Made by a program: the position numbers and the translations under genes. Positions 45,400 through 57,299 of a DNA stretch of 64,000 bases are shown here, piece by piece; the stretch's first letter is position 1, and each line of letters opens with the position of its first letter. The notes under the pieces are model-generated. The model searched no databases. It saw nothing but the letters and a program-made list of their open reading frames with translations, and was not told the DNA's origin. Source of the stretch: Ophiodon elongatus. Lineage: Eukaryota; Chordata; Actinopteri; Perciformes; Hexagrammidae. The DNA is taken from the NCBI GenBank assembly GCA_016806645.1, contig JACSYO010002128.1, positions 1,984,434-2,048,433 on the forward strand, written 5' to 3'.

Positions 45400-45750
45400 A
45401 GCTGTTCTGCTGCTATTGTCCACATGGCTAAGCACTGCTGCTAATGAGGCAGTAATTAGCAACGGCGTAACGTTTCTTCACCCATGCTTAAGTCCTCGCT
45501 CCCCCCTCCCCCCCACCCCCCCCTCTGCACTGTAATTTTCTCATGCTGCAATTTCAGGCATCACAGCAGAATTTGTTCCAGCACAATAAAAGGCTGAACT
45601 GTGAAGATGAATAGGGCAGCACATTAGCACAAGTGATTGCAACTTTTGCAAAATGGAAAATGTAGGTCTGGATCTAACCTCATTTTATTTCCAATCAGAA
45701 GAATGTGCTATGGACAATCCAGATGAGTTTCCGCTGTCAGGTTCATAATT
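45400..45750. promoter_or_regulatory. Candidate CNE flanking a C-rich tract
   Basis: GCTAATGAGGCAGTAATTAGC at 45440-45460 has inverted GCTAAT/ATTAGC ends. A C-rich tract at 45501-45523 (C6, C7, C9 runs) could form an i-motif, or a quadruplex on the minus strand. It is followed by CAGCACAATAAAAGGCTG and TTGCAACTTTTGCAAAATGG. Confidence 0.3.
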
Positions 45751-45754
45751 AGGT

Positions 45755-46910
45755 AAACACTCTCCCCCTCATCTATCATTTTATAATCTATTCTCACTCA
45801 TCAACCTGTGGTTGTTACATATCGACAACTGAAACTAAAGCGGCATTGTATTCAATGTTTAATGTATGTAAATAAATATGCAGTGATGCTGAAGAGTGTT
45901 TATTATAGAAATTAATTGATAAACATGCATGAGAATCTAGGAGCAGGCGCAATCAGTGTGTTTGTATAAGTGGTTATTACTCATGATGATGCACAGCCAG
46001 CAAAATGAATGGACAACAGGATTGCAACCTGTTTGCGAGAACTACCACAAGAAAGAGGGAGAGAGAAAAGGGGAGCGGAGTGAGAGAGTCTCCAAATAGA
46101 AATAGACTAAACATACCTCAGCAGGACCTGCCTCTACCCCGACGGTCTATAAACAAGCTGTAGAGACTAGAGCCATGTGTGTCGGGAGACAGCGAACCCT
46201 GGCAGCATGTTACTGTACAAGTCTCTTACAATCAAAGAAAAGTGACAATGAAGGATCCTGACAAACCATTACCTTCATATGTTGCTTTACAGGTTAGACC
46301 GCTGCAGACAGCTGGAGCCCAACAAGAGGTCCGGGTGACTTGTAGTGACTTTGCAGAGTGGCAGAGGCCTGATGACACTCAGCCCCAGTGGCAGGGACTG
46401 GGGTAATAAATCATGGGCAGTGGCAGTCAGATAAACGGTGCTCTGAAGCTGATTGGGAGGAGAAACTATTGTGACGAGTGTGTGATGGTGAGGAGGCATT
46501 GACGACCTGTGTGAATAAGGGTCACCACTCCGCAGAGGCAGACCCAAACAGCTCCCTGAGTCTTAATTTACCCTGAAAAGCCATTACAGCCACTCGGCTT
46601 GCTTCTTCCTGACCCTCCCCTCTGCTGTCCTTCTCTTCTCACTGGCAGAGGAACAGTCATTCTCCAGGACCTCGATGGCCCTTAAGCACAAACTCTGAAA
46701 TGAACTCTCCAATCTGGAGGCAGACAGATGGAGAAGCCGGTGTCTTGCAGTGGCTGCTCCTCTTCTAGCCATTCAGGTACTGAGACTAAATTACACTGTT
46801 CAAAGGTAGTATTTGTTTTATTAGTTTCAAAAGCTTGCATTGACCAGAAAGGGAGGGATTGTATTTTCCAGTGACTTAATGTAAATGCCTAGTAACCCAT
46901 AAATATTAAA
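45755..46910. other. Gene-free stretch, nothing recognised
   Basis: Short frames near 46179-46406 and 46584-46772 lack domains and have weak splice context. A GA-rich patch lies at 46050-46085. Confidence 0.45.
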
Positions 46911-46914
46911 TATT

Positions 46915-47335
46915 GTCAAGTTACATTACATTTCGGAGGGAAATTCAGCGGGAATACTTTCTTACTCCACTCCACTTATTTGACAGATTTAGTTACTGTT
47001 ATGCTACAAATTAAGATTTTATGAATATTAAATGATGAGTTTATAAAATCTGATGCATTATCATATATTAAAATACCCGACAGTAGTTATAATAGCTAAA
47101 CCTCAACCATCTACGAGAAAAGAATGCTAATTGCACATGAATGTATCCGTAAAAATAATCAGTTTTACATTAGATACTTTGAGACAAATGTTTCTAATAA
47201 TGCTTACATACTTTGGTGGCCTTTTCAATACAGTGCTTTTATATTGTGGTATTGCTGCTTTTACTCAAGTAAAGAAGCTAAATATAGTTGTCACACTAAA
47301 CTGTACTTTTCTACATGTATTATAGTTGGTTTCTA
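46915..47335 (+). mobile_element. Teleost 'ATTTACTCAAGTACTG' repeat, inner and 3' part
   Basis: TTACATTACATTTCGGAGGG, TACTCCACTCCACTTATTTG, GACAGATTTAGTTACTGTTATG and ATTAAGATTTTATG, then AAAATACCCGACAGTAG, GTGGTATTGC and TTTTACTCAAGTAAAGAAGC follow in the order of the full-length family. The copy lacks about the first 100 bases of the 5' end that is present in the 33.6 kb copy. No coding capacity is visible. Confidence 0.75.
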
Positions 47336-47339
47336 TCTT

Positions 47340-49465
47340 CCTTGCTCATATCGTTGAAGCATATTAAAAAATACTTTCACTGAAAGCGTCCCTTTAATAT
47401 GGGAAAAACAATTGTTTAATAAAAAAAAAAGTTGTGGATTAAGCTGTATATATTACTCAAAACACACAAATGCTACTCTCTAAATATCATGTTAATTTGT
47501 AAGGAAGGTTTACACATTTAACTTTTTTGCTGGTTGTAACCATATGTGGAAATGATGTATGACTTGATTTTCACATGTTTATTTGTCTACTTATTTATTT
47601 TTTGTTTCTGGTTAAGGTAGTAAATGATTCAGCTGCTCTTCCTCCCAGAGCCCTGTTGCTCACTGGTTATTAGGAGATAAATTAGATTTCTATGACATTC
47701 AGAATGTCAATGTTATTTTCGTTGTTTTGACTGCACTCGTTGGATATCTTAATCCAAATATCCTCATTAAAAAGAAAATTCAGCAAAGAAAATGAAATCC
47801 TTGTCTTTCCATAAGAGTAAGTTTTTTTGTGAGGACAGTATTCTGCTTTGCTTTATTCAAATGCAGCCTGCTTCAATTTGGAGAAGTTAAATAAACTGCT
47901 TAAATATATGTCTTGCTGTTAAATAATTGGTTTTAATGAAACTAAAACAAAAGTTAAAGTAAGACTCTACTGGCAGCTTAGGAATTATAAGGCAACCTTT
48001 CTGATTCACAGCATTCATTGAAGCCAGCACAAACACTGGTGTTGGACTAAGTGTAATGTTGTGCTACTTGGCAGAGTTAATACTCTTTCAAAGAGGGAAA
48101 ACAGTCATCCCTCTTGATCACCAAAAAAGCTATTGAAAACTACTAAATTGCTCTTAAACTTCTCTTTAACAGTAAATCAGTACTACCACTTATTTTAATG
48201 AGAACACATTTTTAACTGCAAGAATCTCTATTAGCCTCAAGTTCAAACCACCTGATATAAAATGTATGGAGAAAATAGGATTTTAAATATCATACAATTT
48301 TTGTCAAATGCTGTTAGTTGCCGTATGATAATCCATACAGTCATGGTACTTTTTAATCCTCTCAGTGTTGACAAAAGCAGGTGAGAACTGCTGCTCTCAC
48401 AGCAAAATGGTGAAACAGGTCATAAACAGGCCCAGAGCAGGACCAGGGGTTCAGTTTTATAAAGTGACGCCTCCAAATGTCCTAATAACCCCATATACTG
48501 CTAATACTGTGTATATAATATTTTTTTATTTTTATTATCTTGTTTGACCACAAAACTTAAAACCACCATATGATTAAAGCAAAAAATGATTTTACGGGTT
48601 GCATGAATTATGGTCTTTTCAGTGGGAAGCATGCAGTGCAATTCAGCCCGCCAGTGTTTTATAACAATATGGTGACTAAAGCTTGTGTAGAGCAGCGCTG
48701 TGCAGAGGAGGAGCTGCATTGTTTGCAGTGGCTCATCTAACCAGCACCCTGGCGACTCTCTCCCCTGAGTGACGCCTGTCAGTGACACTCTATCAGCTGC
48801 CTACATGCCACCAACACCCCCTCTGCTTCACCCCTCTTTGTGTGCTTTCTCTCTGTTCCCACTATGTACTATCTTGCCTCTCTTCTCTCTTAGGATAGTT
48901 TCTCTCCTTTTCTATACTCTCTCCCTCTGACTCTCCTGCCCTCTGTCTCTTTTTCTTTCGATGTCAACACTGCTTCTCCTGTCTTTCTTTCTCAGCTGGC
49001 TCTTTTTAGAGCCCTCCTCCCATATCTTCCTCTCTCCCTACCTCACTCCTTATCCTAGCTTTTCCTTCCTATTCTCTGTCTCGTGATTAGATAGCATAGG
49101 TGTTTGTGTACTGGCTCCCAGTGGACAATCACGCTGTGAGGCTGGACGAGGGGGGATGTGAGGGTTCCATTTTCTATTAGAACAAAACATGCCTGTGGGG
49201 CCAGCAGGCATCAACTGGAAATGCAATCTGGGCCTTAGAGCTGACACCCAGGGTGGGGTAGAGGTGTGGTGTGGGGGAACAGGAGCCGCTGTTGTGTGGT
49301 GGGACTCCAGAGTGAATGTTATCGTTCTCAGGGGATCCCAGGCTGCTTCCCCGGGCCCGCTCTCTCCTTCAAACTTGGACACCTTAGGGAAAACCGGTCC
49401 CAGTGGCCTTCAATGAGGAGGGCTAATTCTGAGCACGACGCCCTCTAGCCTTTCCCCTTCAACAT
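47340..49465. other. Gene-free stretch, AT-rich then C/T-rich
   Basis: 47340-48560 is very AT-rich and featureless. 48830-49080 is C/T-rich low complexity. 49190-49440 is GC-richer and opens mirrored frames of 60-110 codons on both strands without recognisable content. Confidence 0.45.
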
Positions 49466-49469
49466 TGCC

Positions 49470-49915
49470 ACATAAATGTTCAAAAGTGTTTATTGATCGA
49501 GGGCTGCTATTTTTTTTTTAAACATTCTCCATTTATATGACAATGTTATCAGATAGGAGTGTCATTCTCCACAGCACAGAAGATAAGTAAGTGGACATTT
49601 TGTAGGAAGAGGAAAGAGAAGAGGACAGACGAAGGGAACATATAGGTGGTTGCTCCGGCAGGGCTGGTGTGAATGCAGATTGGGAGTTCCTGGACATGCA
49701 TAATTCACCACAGGGGAGATAGGAGAGGAGGTGGGTAGGAAGAAAGGGAATAGAAGGGTGAGTGAGTGAGAGAGGAGAAAGGGAGGGAAGGAAAGGGGGA
49801 GGAAGGAGAAAGAGGAAAATGAGCAGTGCGTCTCAGGCAGCGTCAGCGTCTACAGTGAGGAGGTAATTAGGGAGCTGTCACTTGTTCCTGTCAGGCACCA
49901 CTCCCGCTGAAACAT
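49470..49915. other. Gene-free stretch with GA-rich patch
   Basis: GTTTATTGATCGAGGGCTGC near 49487-49506 and purine-rich DNA at 49715-49825. No gene recognised. Confidence 0.45.
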
Positions 49916-49917
49916 CG

Positions 49918-49920
<3 letters not shown>

Positions 49921-49992
<72 letters not shown>
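49921..49992 (+). repeat. (GT)n microsatellite, 72 bp
   Basis: Uninterrupted GT repeat; shorter GTGTGTGCGCGTGTG sequence occurs again at 50034-50049. Confidence 0.95.
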
Positions 49993-49994
<2 letters not shown>

Positions 49995-50054
49995 GGTTGT
50001 TCTTGTGGGGGAGGGCTGAGCTTGTATATAACTGTGTGTGTGCGCGTGTGTATG

Positions 50055-51455
50055 TTTTTGAATGCGTGCGGGGTTGCATGTGTATATAAATTGTGTGGAA
50101 GAGAGTGGGGAGGGTGCGATGCGAGTTGAATTCAAATGAGACAGAAACACTAGAAGAAAAACAGAATAAAGTAACAGACTCACTGCAAGGGAATTGTAAT
50201 AATGGTGGATAAATATGACTCAGAAGTACCCAGCTCAAAGTATTAGAGGAGAGGAGATGGGAAGAAGAAAACTATCACTCCAGGTATTTGGACAAGGATG
50301 GATCTATTGAATTTGATAAATAATTTTTATGGCAACAAAGAATCCCTGCAACTCACACACATACACACACATGCACGTGTGCCAAGTCAGGATAAAAACT
50401 ATGATGAAACAGCCGAGTGATTTGTTATAGTAGACATTCATATGCATGCATTATTGACACAAGACTCACATATAGTATACACTCAGCAGCCAGTGTGTCT
50501 ACTGTCACCCCTCTGCATGCTGATTGTGATCTCAAGTCAAAATAACAATACACTAATGTTTAAACAGCCGAGTTGTCATATCAATATAGGCAGTGAGAAT
50601 ATATTTGACAGATCCTTTACGGTGGAAAGACAGAACATGCAGAAGTAGGTACATAAATACAGATGTGACACTGGCACACGCACATGCACAGTCAGGGAAT
50701 GTGATGCATTGGTATTTAAAGTTGTGGATGCCTGTTTAATCTGCAGCCCCTTAGGAGATAGTAGCTCACCATATGAGTGAATCAGTGTGGGCCTGTCTGT
50801 AGAGTTTTTACTGTGACACCAGCACTCATACCACTCACTGGGTGTTCCAATTAAAACCCATCCCTGCCAGGAGAGCAACAGCTCTCCAACAATACTCAGC
50901 TCTCCCACAAGCACACGTACATGAACACCAAGCATGTGCACACATACACACGCTGCTGACAGACCACAAACACAGTCAGGCTGACGATGATGGATGGTGT
51001 GCATAACCTGGCTGGTGATATAGACTTTGGCTAAACAGCTCAGGCCTTCACCAGGGGTTTGTCCTCAGGCAGGTGGTGCGCTTCTTCCACACAGGTGGTT
51101 TATCAGTGATGTGGAGGATAATTATCTTATGGTATAGGGAACATTTAAAGACTTTAGAATGCACCACAATAATGTGCTGTAGCAACAGAAAACTGTCAAA
51201 GTTCAGCGGAACTCTGCTGTACTGGTCGCTGTTTTCTTTATGCCGATAAATAGTGCTGATTATTACATGAGGTTACTAATTGGCAAGTTGGAAGACACAC
51301 AGAAAACAAGATAACAAAATAAAAATATGAATACAAGCTCTTTCCATTTCGTATGGTGATGAGCATAATAACCACGATAACAATTTGTAAAAACTTCTAT
51401 GCATTGGTTTTCTGACTCGACAATTCAGTGTAAACAAGGCATATTGTGCAAAATG
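50055..51455. other. Gene-free stretch, nothing recognised
   Basis: A minus-strand frame of 142 codons at 50576-51004 has no recognisable domain. Confidence 0.45.
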
Positions 51456-51459
51456 TCAC

Positions 51460-51735
51460 AGAGTGAGATGAGCCATTTTCCCTGGGCTGGCCCATAAAAG
51501 ACTCATTAGGGCACTTCAGATGTATTTGCACTGCAAGGGGCTGCCATTAAACACACCACAAGGCCTAATAAATACATTATTTAAAAGCTGTGCTCCAATT
51601 ACTAATTGATTAGAGTCGAGCGCCTCATCAATAACGCAGAAGCGGCCCCTTCAAATCAAAATACACATGATTTATACATGAAAGGCTTTAAAAGGGATAA
51701 GTTATCTGCTAATCAGTCATAAATGTTTTAAACAC
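51460..51735. promoter_or_regulatory. Candidate conserved non-coding block
   Basis: Continuous repeat-free sequence with GGCCCATAAAAGACTCATTAG, GCCATTAAACAC, GGCCTAATAAATACATTATTTAAAAGC, CCAATTACTAATTGATTAG and CTGCTAATCAGTCATAAATG. The inverted AATTA/TAATT pair at about 51597-51606 and the flanking GATTAG give a dense homeodomain-like cluster. It is one of the top conserved-element candidates here. Confidence 0.4.
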
Positions 51736-51739
51736 CCAC

Positions 51740-52795
51740 ATTTTTACTCATGATTTTAAAAAAATGAGGGCCTGTCAGAAGGCTGTGTGTTTGAGCGTGT
51801 GTGAGCAGTTTGGAGTTTGAAATGTGCACTACAGATAGAGAAACACACATCCATCCCATTGGGAATCAATATTAATGAAGCAGAAACATAGCATGAAGTA
51901 ACCCTTCAGTCAAACCCGACAAGTTTATAGGAAGCACATTTTATATCACAAATAGGTGAAATTACAATAAATTGCTTTGTGTTCCAGCTGTATTAAAATA
52001 ATTGTCCCTATAGTCAGAGTACTCTTGTCTTGGAATGCAATGGGTCAATTAACACACAATATCAATTACACAACTATTTAATCAATATGTATGCTTAAAT
52101 ATGTCATGTGCAATGGGATTGAAACATTTAATAAAAGACTTCATGAGATTTAACAATGAAATAAACATATTTCAACGTGGCAGACCACACTGGTTATCTA
52201 TTTCCATATACAGTATGTAGTGTTTTTGTTGAATACATTTTTGCTGAACAATACAGTATATACAGTTCTTGATAATGTCGATGATTATCAAAGCACTATG
52301 GGAGGTCTCACCATGAGGAAAGACTGGTCATCCTCTCAAAGTATGAAACATGAAATGAATTACCAAAGCAAACTACTGAAGCAGCATGAATAATGCAATA
52401 AACACATTGCACCTACCAAAGAGACATTACATTATATTCTTCCAGACATTTGAGCCCCTGTGCATATCACTCGTTTCACGGGTGATCATAGCGTGGTAGC
52501 GTACCTGGAGGAAAGCAAAAGAGTGCGAGGAGAAGCATAATGAAAAACAAAGAAATAATCAAAGGGGTGAGCCCCAGATGAGCAGAAGGCCCTGAGGAGA
52601 GCCCAGAAAACTAGAGCAAAACCTCACCAAAGATATCAAATAGAATAGAATGTAAAGAGCTATTAACATGATTATGTCATCCCTATAATCCTTGCAAGCA
52701 TGCTGCTCTTCTACCGCTGGATGTTCAACACTCTGAATCATTTATAGTTGACATTGACTTCATATCTTATGATACCTCAGCAAGTTAAATTATAC
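51740..52795. other. Gene-free stretch, nothing recognised
   Basis: AT-rich. TACAGTATGTAG, ACAGTATATACAG words recur at 52210-52265 without clear structure. Confidence 0.5.
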
Positions 52796-52799
52796 AGTA

Positions 52800-53245
52800 A
52801 ACCAAGTCAAGTGTATTTGTATAGACCATTATCACATACAATGTGTCAGTGGGCTTAACAGGCTGACCCATTCCATTCTCATTCAAACTATTATTTACAC
52901 CTGATACCACAATCCCAACCGATGCCGTCGTTGTGGAAGCGTCCCACCCCTTCGGATTCCCCGTCAGGTTAACACTGTTAGCTCTCTCAGCACTTTCACC
53001 GTAGTTTGCACGTCGCCATGATGTGAGGCGTTGACAGGCAATCGAAAGGCTCAGAATCTCAGACCTTGCACCTTTAAAGACCAAAATCAACACTGAATTG
53101 ATCCGATTAACCTGATATAGTTTCTTTTTCTGGACCATAGATCTCCATTGTTGTCCAAATACAATACCAGCGTTGCTGGTAACAACCAAATAGGCCACAT
53201 TGTTGCATTGGGTGACATGTTGCTTCATTATGATGAACATGGGCA
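52800..53245. mobile_element. Probable teleost transposon fragment(s)
   Basis: AAGTCAAGTGTATTTGTATAGACC and TGTCAGTGGGCTTAACAGGCTG resemble a widespread teleost element ('TTTATATAGCCCAATATCA ... CAGTGGGCTTTACA'). The following CpG-bearing segment (GATGCCGTCGTTGTGGAAGCG, TTTGCACGTCGCCATGATG) differs sharply from its neighbours and may be a second, nested insertion. Confidence 0.5.
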
Positions 53246-53249
53246 CTTT

Positions 53250-54670
53250 AGTTTAGTCAAAATCTGCAACTGCATATAGTCACCAACTAATGCAGTATTT
53301 TCTTGTGTTTGCTTAACCTTTGCTTAAAAACTAAGTAAAATTTAAGTTTCATGACTAGTTTTTCAAGATTTACATCTTCAGTAGTGCCACAGCTGGGAAA
53401 AATCAGAAAGTATTGGGAGACAGGCAAATGCACTGTTGGTTTTGGTGTCTTTATGGGGATTGTTAACAATAACAAACCAAATCTAATTTCCTTAAATATG
53501 TGTTCTGTTGAGTGAAAGCTTCAAGTTGTACAACTTTGGTTGTGTGGAAAACCATGAAAGTAAAGCCTTAAAACGGTTGCTTGTGTTCATTGTAAAAAGC
53601 ATGAAAAGCTATAAGAATACAAAACAAATATCAACATTTAATACGTTATGTGACATGGAAGGAATCTGTGGAGAGTTGTATGATCCAAATGGATTCCACT
53701 CCGTACCATAGCCATATAATGCATGGTTGTTAGCTAGAGACCGTAACACAGCAGCCACCAGCTATCTGGTGCTTAACAAAGCATCCCAGTGAAATAGGTT
53801 ATGGCAGGCCATCCTGTTCACTGAGTTGACAGGCTGGAAGGAGGAGAGAGGGGGGTCGGGGGGAGGAAGAAGTTCACAGCGCTTGAACCTTTAGGGGCTA
53901 ACAGACTGTGTACTTTCGTGGTCAGAGCATTCAGATGTGAATGTATCTATATCAACCAACCTGAATACATAAGACCAGTCAAATCTATCGCACCCTCTGA
54001 ACAAGCTTTACATCAAGCTGCACCTGTCAGTCTTGAGTGCATTCAGACTGAGACAAGTAAGACAGCTAAGATCCTCAGGGTAGGTGTCATCACTGATCAA
54101 ATAAACCGCTTATGAGCAGGAGCACTGACTTTGCTGAATCACAAGGTAAGTATCTTGGAGCGCATGAGAAGGGCAGCTTAGCTTTTATTCCATTTAGTGA
54201 ATTGCTATGAGCCAGCTAATGAGGCTGAACATCACTTATTGTGTTTACTGTCAGGCTGATAACAACTGTATGGCGAGCAGCAGCATTAACTCTGATGATA
54301 ATGTTACTGCTGTAATATCTACCACTGAAGCAATCAAGACAGGAATGAAGATACAGCAATTAATGGTCAGGATGCAGAAGATTGTGATGATGTTGATTAC
54401 GGTGACGATGTGGTGGAAGAAGAGGAGATGTAGGTAAGCGAATGTATCTGCTCTGGAGATTCGTATGCAGCCGGTTGTCGAAGTTGTCTAGCTGAGCGCG
54501 TCGTGCCGCGGGGGGTTGTCACTTTCCAATGAAGAGACAGGTCCATGCCTGAGATGAAATCTCCCAGAAGCCACTGCGGCACCCTATGGAAGCTCATGCT
54601 AATCGCCGGCGCTGGTGTTCCCCCCCTACTGTCAGCTCACTGAGCTGGCTCTACATCACCAGGGAGCTCC
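53250..54670. other. Gene-free stretch, nothing recognised
   Basis: A G-rich patch lies at 53848-53870 (GGGGGGTCGGGGGGAGG). Frames of 60-76 codons are unremarkable. Confidence 0.45.
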
Positions 54671-54673
54671 ACA

Positions 54674-54675
<2 letters not shown>

Positions 54676-54738
<63 letters not shown>
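54676..54738 (+). repeat. (CA)n microsatellite, left arm of an inverted pair
   Basis: 63 bases of uninterrupted CA. Its complement (GT)n occurs on the same strand 100 bases downstream. Confidence 0.95.
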
Positions 54739-54740
<2 letters not shown>

Positions 54741-54838
54741 CGACAGCAAGCACAGCGCAGGCACATGCAAGAGGAAGAGGATGGATGGAAGATGATCCTG
54801 TGGAGTTCGGATGCACACACTCAGTAGCGTACAATATG

Positions 54839-54842
54839 CTGT

Positions 54843-54902
<60 letters not shown>
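54839..54902 (+). repeat. (GT)n microsatellite, right arm of an inverted pair
   Basis: 64 bases of GT with a single TA variant near 54847, ending in GCGAGAGAGAG. With the CA array upstream it could form a stem of about 60 base pairs around a 100-base loop. Confidence 0.95.
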
Positions 54903-54904
<2 letters not shown>

Positions 54905-54905
<1 letters not shown>

Positions 54906-55385
54906 AGAGAGTGCACTTGTGTGGTATGCACACACATTTCATGATGACACTAATGTGTGATAGTGCTTTAAATATAGGCATATCGTTTATCTGCTAATGA
55001 GTACAGGGGGATGAGCCTGTTGAATATGGTAATTTGCTGCCGTATTAGCCTTCAGAGGATAGCTTAGAAAGTGTGAGCATGTGTGAAAATGTGTGTGTGT
55101 GTACTGTAGGTACATGTGTATTTACTCCAGGCATTGTAGCTCTGTGAGTTTCTATGCTTGGGCTGCACCCCCTGACTTCCTCTGGTGCGGGAACTGCTGG
55201 CTCACTATCTGCTATCAACCTCTGCCTCTGTTTGCTTATTTAGGATGAGACACAGTGATTGTGAATGCATTCAACGATGTCTGGGATGTTTGCGTTACCA
55301 TGTTTACGTGTCTGCCGCAGAGTATATTTATCTCTGGGCGTACAAGATTTGTCTTGCAGACTGTTTGAGTAGTTTTTAAATGGTC
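54905..55385. other. Gene-free stretch, partly CNE-like
   Basis: 54980-55080 (TATCTGCTAATGAGTACAGG, GGTAATTTGCTGCCGTATTAGCC) has conserved-element texture; the rest shows nothing. Confidence 0.4.
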
Positions 55386-55389
55386 TCTT

Positions 55390-55575
55390 GTATCAGCCTA
55401 GCCTGCATGAGCTTTAATGTGAGCGTCTGGCCCTGCTCCAACAAGTCGGTCATTTCTTTTCTATAAGCTTTTATTGAGCTCGAGCTGGAGCAGGTGACAG
55501 TTTTATGAATTGTAACTCTCTGTTGTCAGCTAAAGGGACTCGACAATAATTTTTTTTGTTTGCTTGCTCATCAGC
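55390..55575. promoter_or_regulatory. Candidate conserved non-coding element
   Basis: GCATGAGCTTTAATGTGAGCG, AAGCTTTTATTGAGCTCGAGC, GCAGGTGACAG and TTTTATGAATTGTAACTC; TTTTATTG and TTTTATGA resemble posterior HOX/CDX words. Confidence 0.35.
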
Positions 55576-55579
55576 TTAA

Positions 55580-56345
55580 GGAGAACAGGTGCAACACTGG
55601 TGAGCTGTTTAAAAGATGCATTAGCTTTTACAGAAATTGTTAACGATCCATGGCACATCTCCACAACACTGTTAATTCTTATAATAAATATTAGTTTTTC
55701 ACCCCTGTGACCAAACCGTCATCTTTCAAACAGAATAGTTTTTTAAAACTTGAGGAGGCACCAATGACTCAAGCCATCTGACAGCCTGAGTGGTAAGATG
55801 GTTAGCAACCACACTGTGCTGTAGACACCATAAACTCGTCTTTTTTTTTTCTTTGCAAAGGACCTTGTGTAAAGGCTGTCCCCCTGGAGGATGAATTCTG
55901 TGGATGATATACTTGAGTAGTATAGTGTCCTTGTCTGTAACATGGAGCCTATGGTGGTGGTTCATATGGATGAGATGTGACAGGGGTCGGGAAGTGAGGA
56001 GGTGTCTGTCATATGCCGCTGTGCCTTTGACCTCATGTTCTCATAATAAGGGGTAAGGACTCTGCTTTGTCACTCCTAGGTCAGGTGACAGCACGGCAGG
56101 CTCGGCATGGGACGGGTAGACAGCAGTGAATCTAAACAGCTATGGAGTCAGACACAGACTCACAAGGGCGATGGGACAGATGCCATACCGCGCTGTACAC
56201 AAACATACACACTGACGGAGAGAGAGCAAAACATGTATTTTGCAAGTTATTTTTCTTTAATCCTCTCCCTTAAGACCCAAAAGCCACACTTACCCTCCCT
56301 CCTCCCCTCTCTTCGATGCCACCCTTAGTCCATCGGCACACATTA
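55580..56345. other. Gene-free stretch, nothing recognised
   Basis: A T10 run at 55841-55850; frames of 66-79 codons without domains. Confidence 0.5.
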
Positions 56346-56349
56346 AGGC

Positions 56350-56590
56350 AAAGGCAGAAAAATGGAGAGATGCCAAGCAGCCAAAAGCAGCATTACTCAT
56401 CAGGGCCATGCTCCACTGCACAAAACACAATCCCTCATACATCATCATAACTGCCACCCAATGACAATTACAATTGAGATGGCAAGAACTAGGAGAGAGC
56501 TCTTTAATTTAACATCCAATTATTACAAGTTATCACCCTTTGATCAATGTAATATAACAGACAATCATTGTTGCATGTGACACAAGCGAT
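56350..56590. promoter_or_regulatory. Candidate CNE with SOX palindrome and TCF/LEF site
   Basis: ACAATCATTGT at 56561-56571 is two opposed SOX-like cores around one base. CTTTGAT at 56538-56544 matches TCF/LEF and overlaps the palindrome TTGATCAA. Upstream are CAATGACAATTACAATTGAG, TTTAATTTAACATCC and CCAATTATTACAAG. The segment is repeat-free. Confidence 0.4.
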
Positions 56591-56684
56591 GGGGGCCTGC
56601 AAGGGGGGAGGGAGGGTTAAGGGTAGTCAGGGTTGGCTGGCTGGTGGGGAGACATACCTTTGGGATGAATAAGTTTCCTGAACC

Positions 56685-56712
56685 TCACTGTGTATCACGT
56701 GATACACAGTGA
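56685..56712. other. 28-bp perfect palindrome centred on an E-box
   Basis: TCACTGTGTATCAC is followed directly by its exact reverse complement, giving 28 symmetric bases with CACGTG at the centre (56696-56701). CACGTG is the canonical site for bHLH factors such as MYC/MAX, USF or clock proteins. A chance palindrome this long is unlikely in 64 kb. Confidence 0.7.
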
Positions 56713-56714
56713 TG

Positions 56715-57295
56715 GTGGAACTCCATAAATAGCCATTTGACATTATCACATTTAAACATGCACAAATGCTGTAGGCTAACTACCTTGGCAGGTGCTGACA
56801 AAATTGAAACAAAACAAAGAGAGAAAGCAAAGCACGCTGTAGTATATTATATAAAACTGTGTCCGAGTTTCCTTGTGCTTACATCATCTTCACACACTTA
56901 AAACTGACTGCAGGTTGTTGGTAGGAACCTAAATCCCGAGACGGCAACTTGTGATGGCTATTTGTGTGGCATTCTACCTTTAATTTTGTGTGCTGCAAAA
57001 ATCTTAAACATTTTCCGTAGGTCAATCCAAAATTAGCTTTGCAATAGCATCCCAACATCCATGTTATTGATCATTTAGTGCTACAACAATAACCCTACAT
57101 GACCTGTAGCCGAGTTGTGTTACCACGGGAGATTAAGTCATAAAACAGCAGCTTGTGCCAATAAACTGCACTGTTTACTAGCTTGATATATTAAACAGAG
57201 TAAAAGATTATTTCTCTGTTTCTAATAGGGCTTGACACAGGCATGTATAGTTCCTCTGGATTACACAAAAAGGTTGGTGCGATATTATAGGAGGA
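56715..57295. other. Gene-free stretch, nothing recognised
   Basis: AT-rich unique-looking DNA. Confidence 0.5.
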
Positions 57296-57299
57296 TCAT

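Noticed and set aside
46283..46407. Possible exon after TTGCTTTACAG
   Set aside because: The pyrimidine tract is weak, no donor is visible and the frame has no recognisable content.
50576..51004. 142-codon minus-strand open frame
   Set aside because: No domain, irregular composition, no splice or promoter signals.
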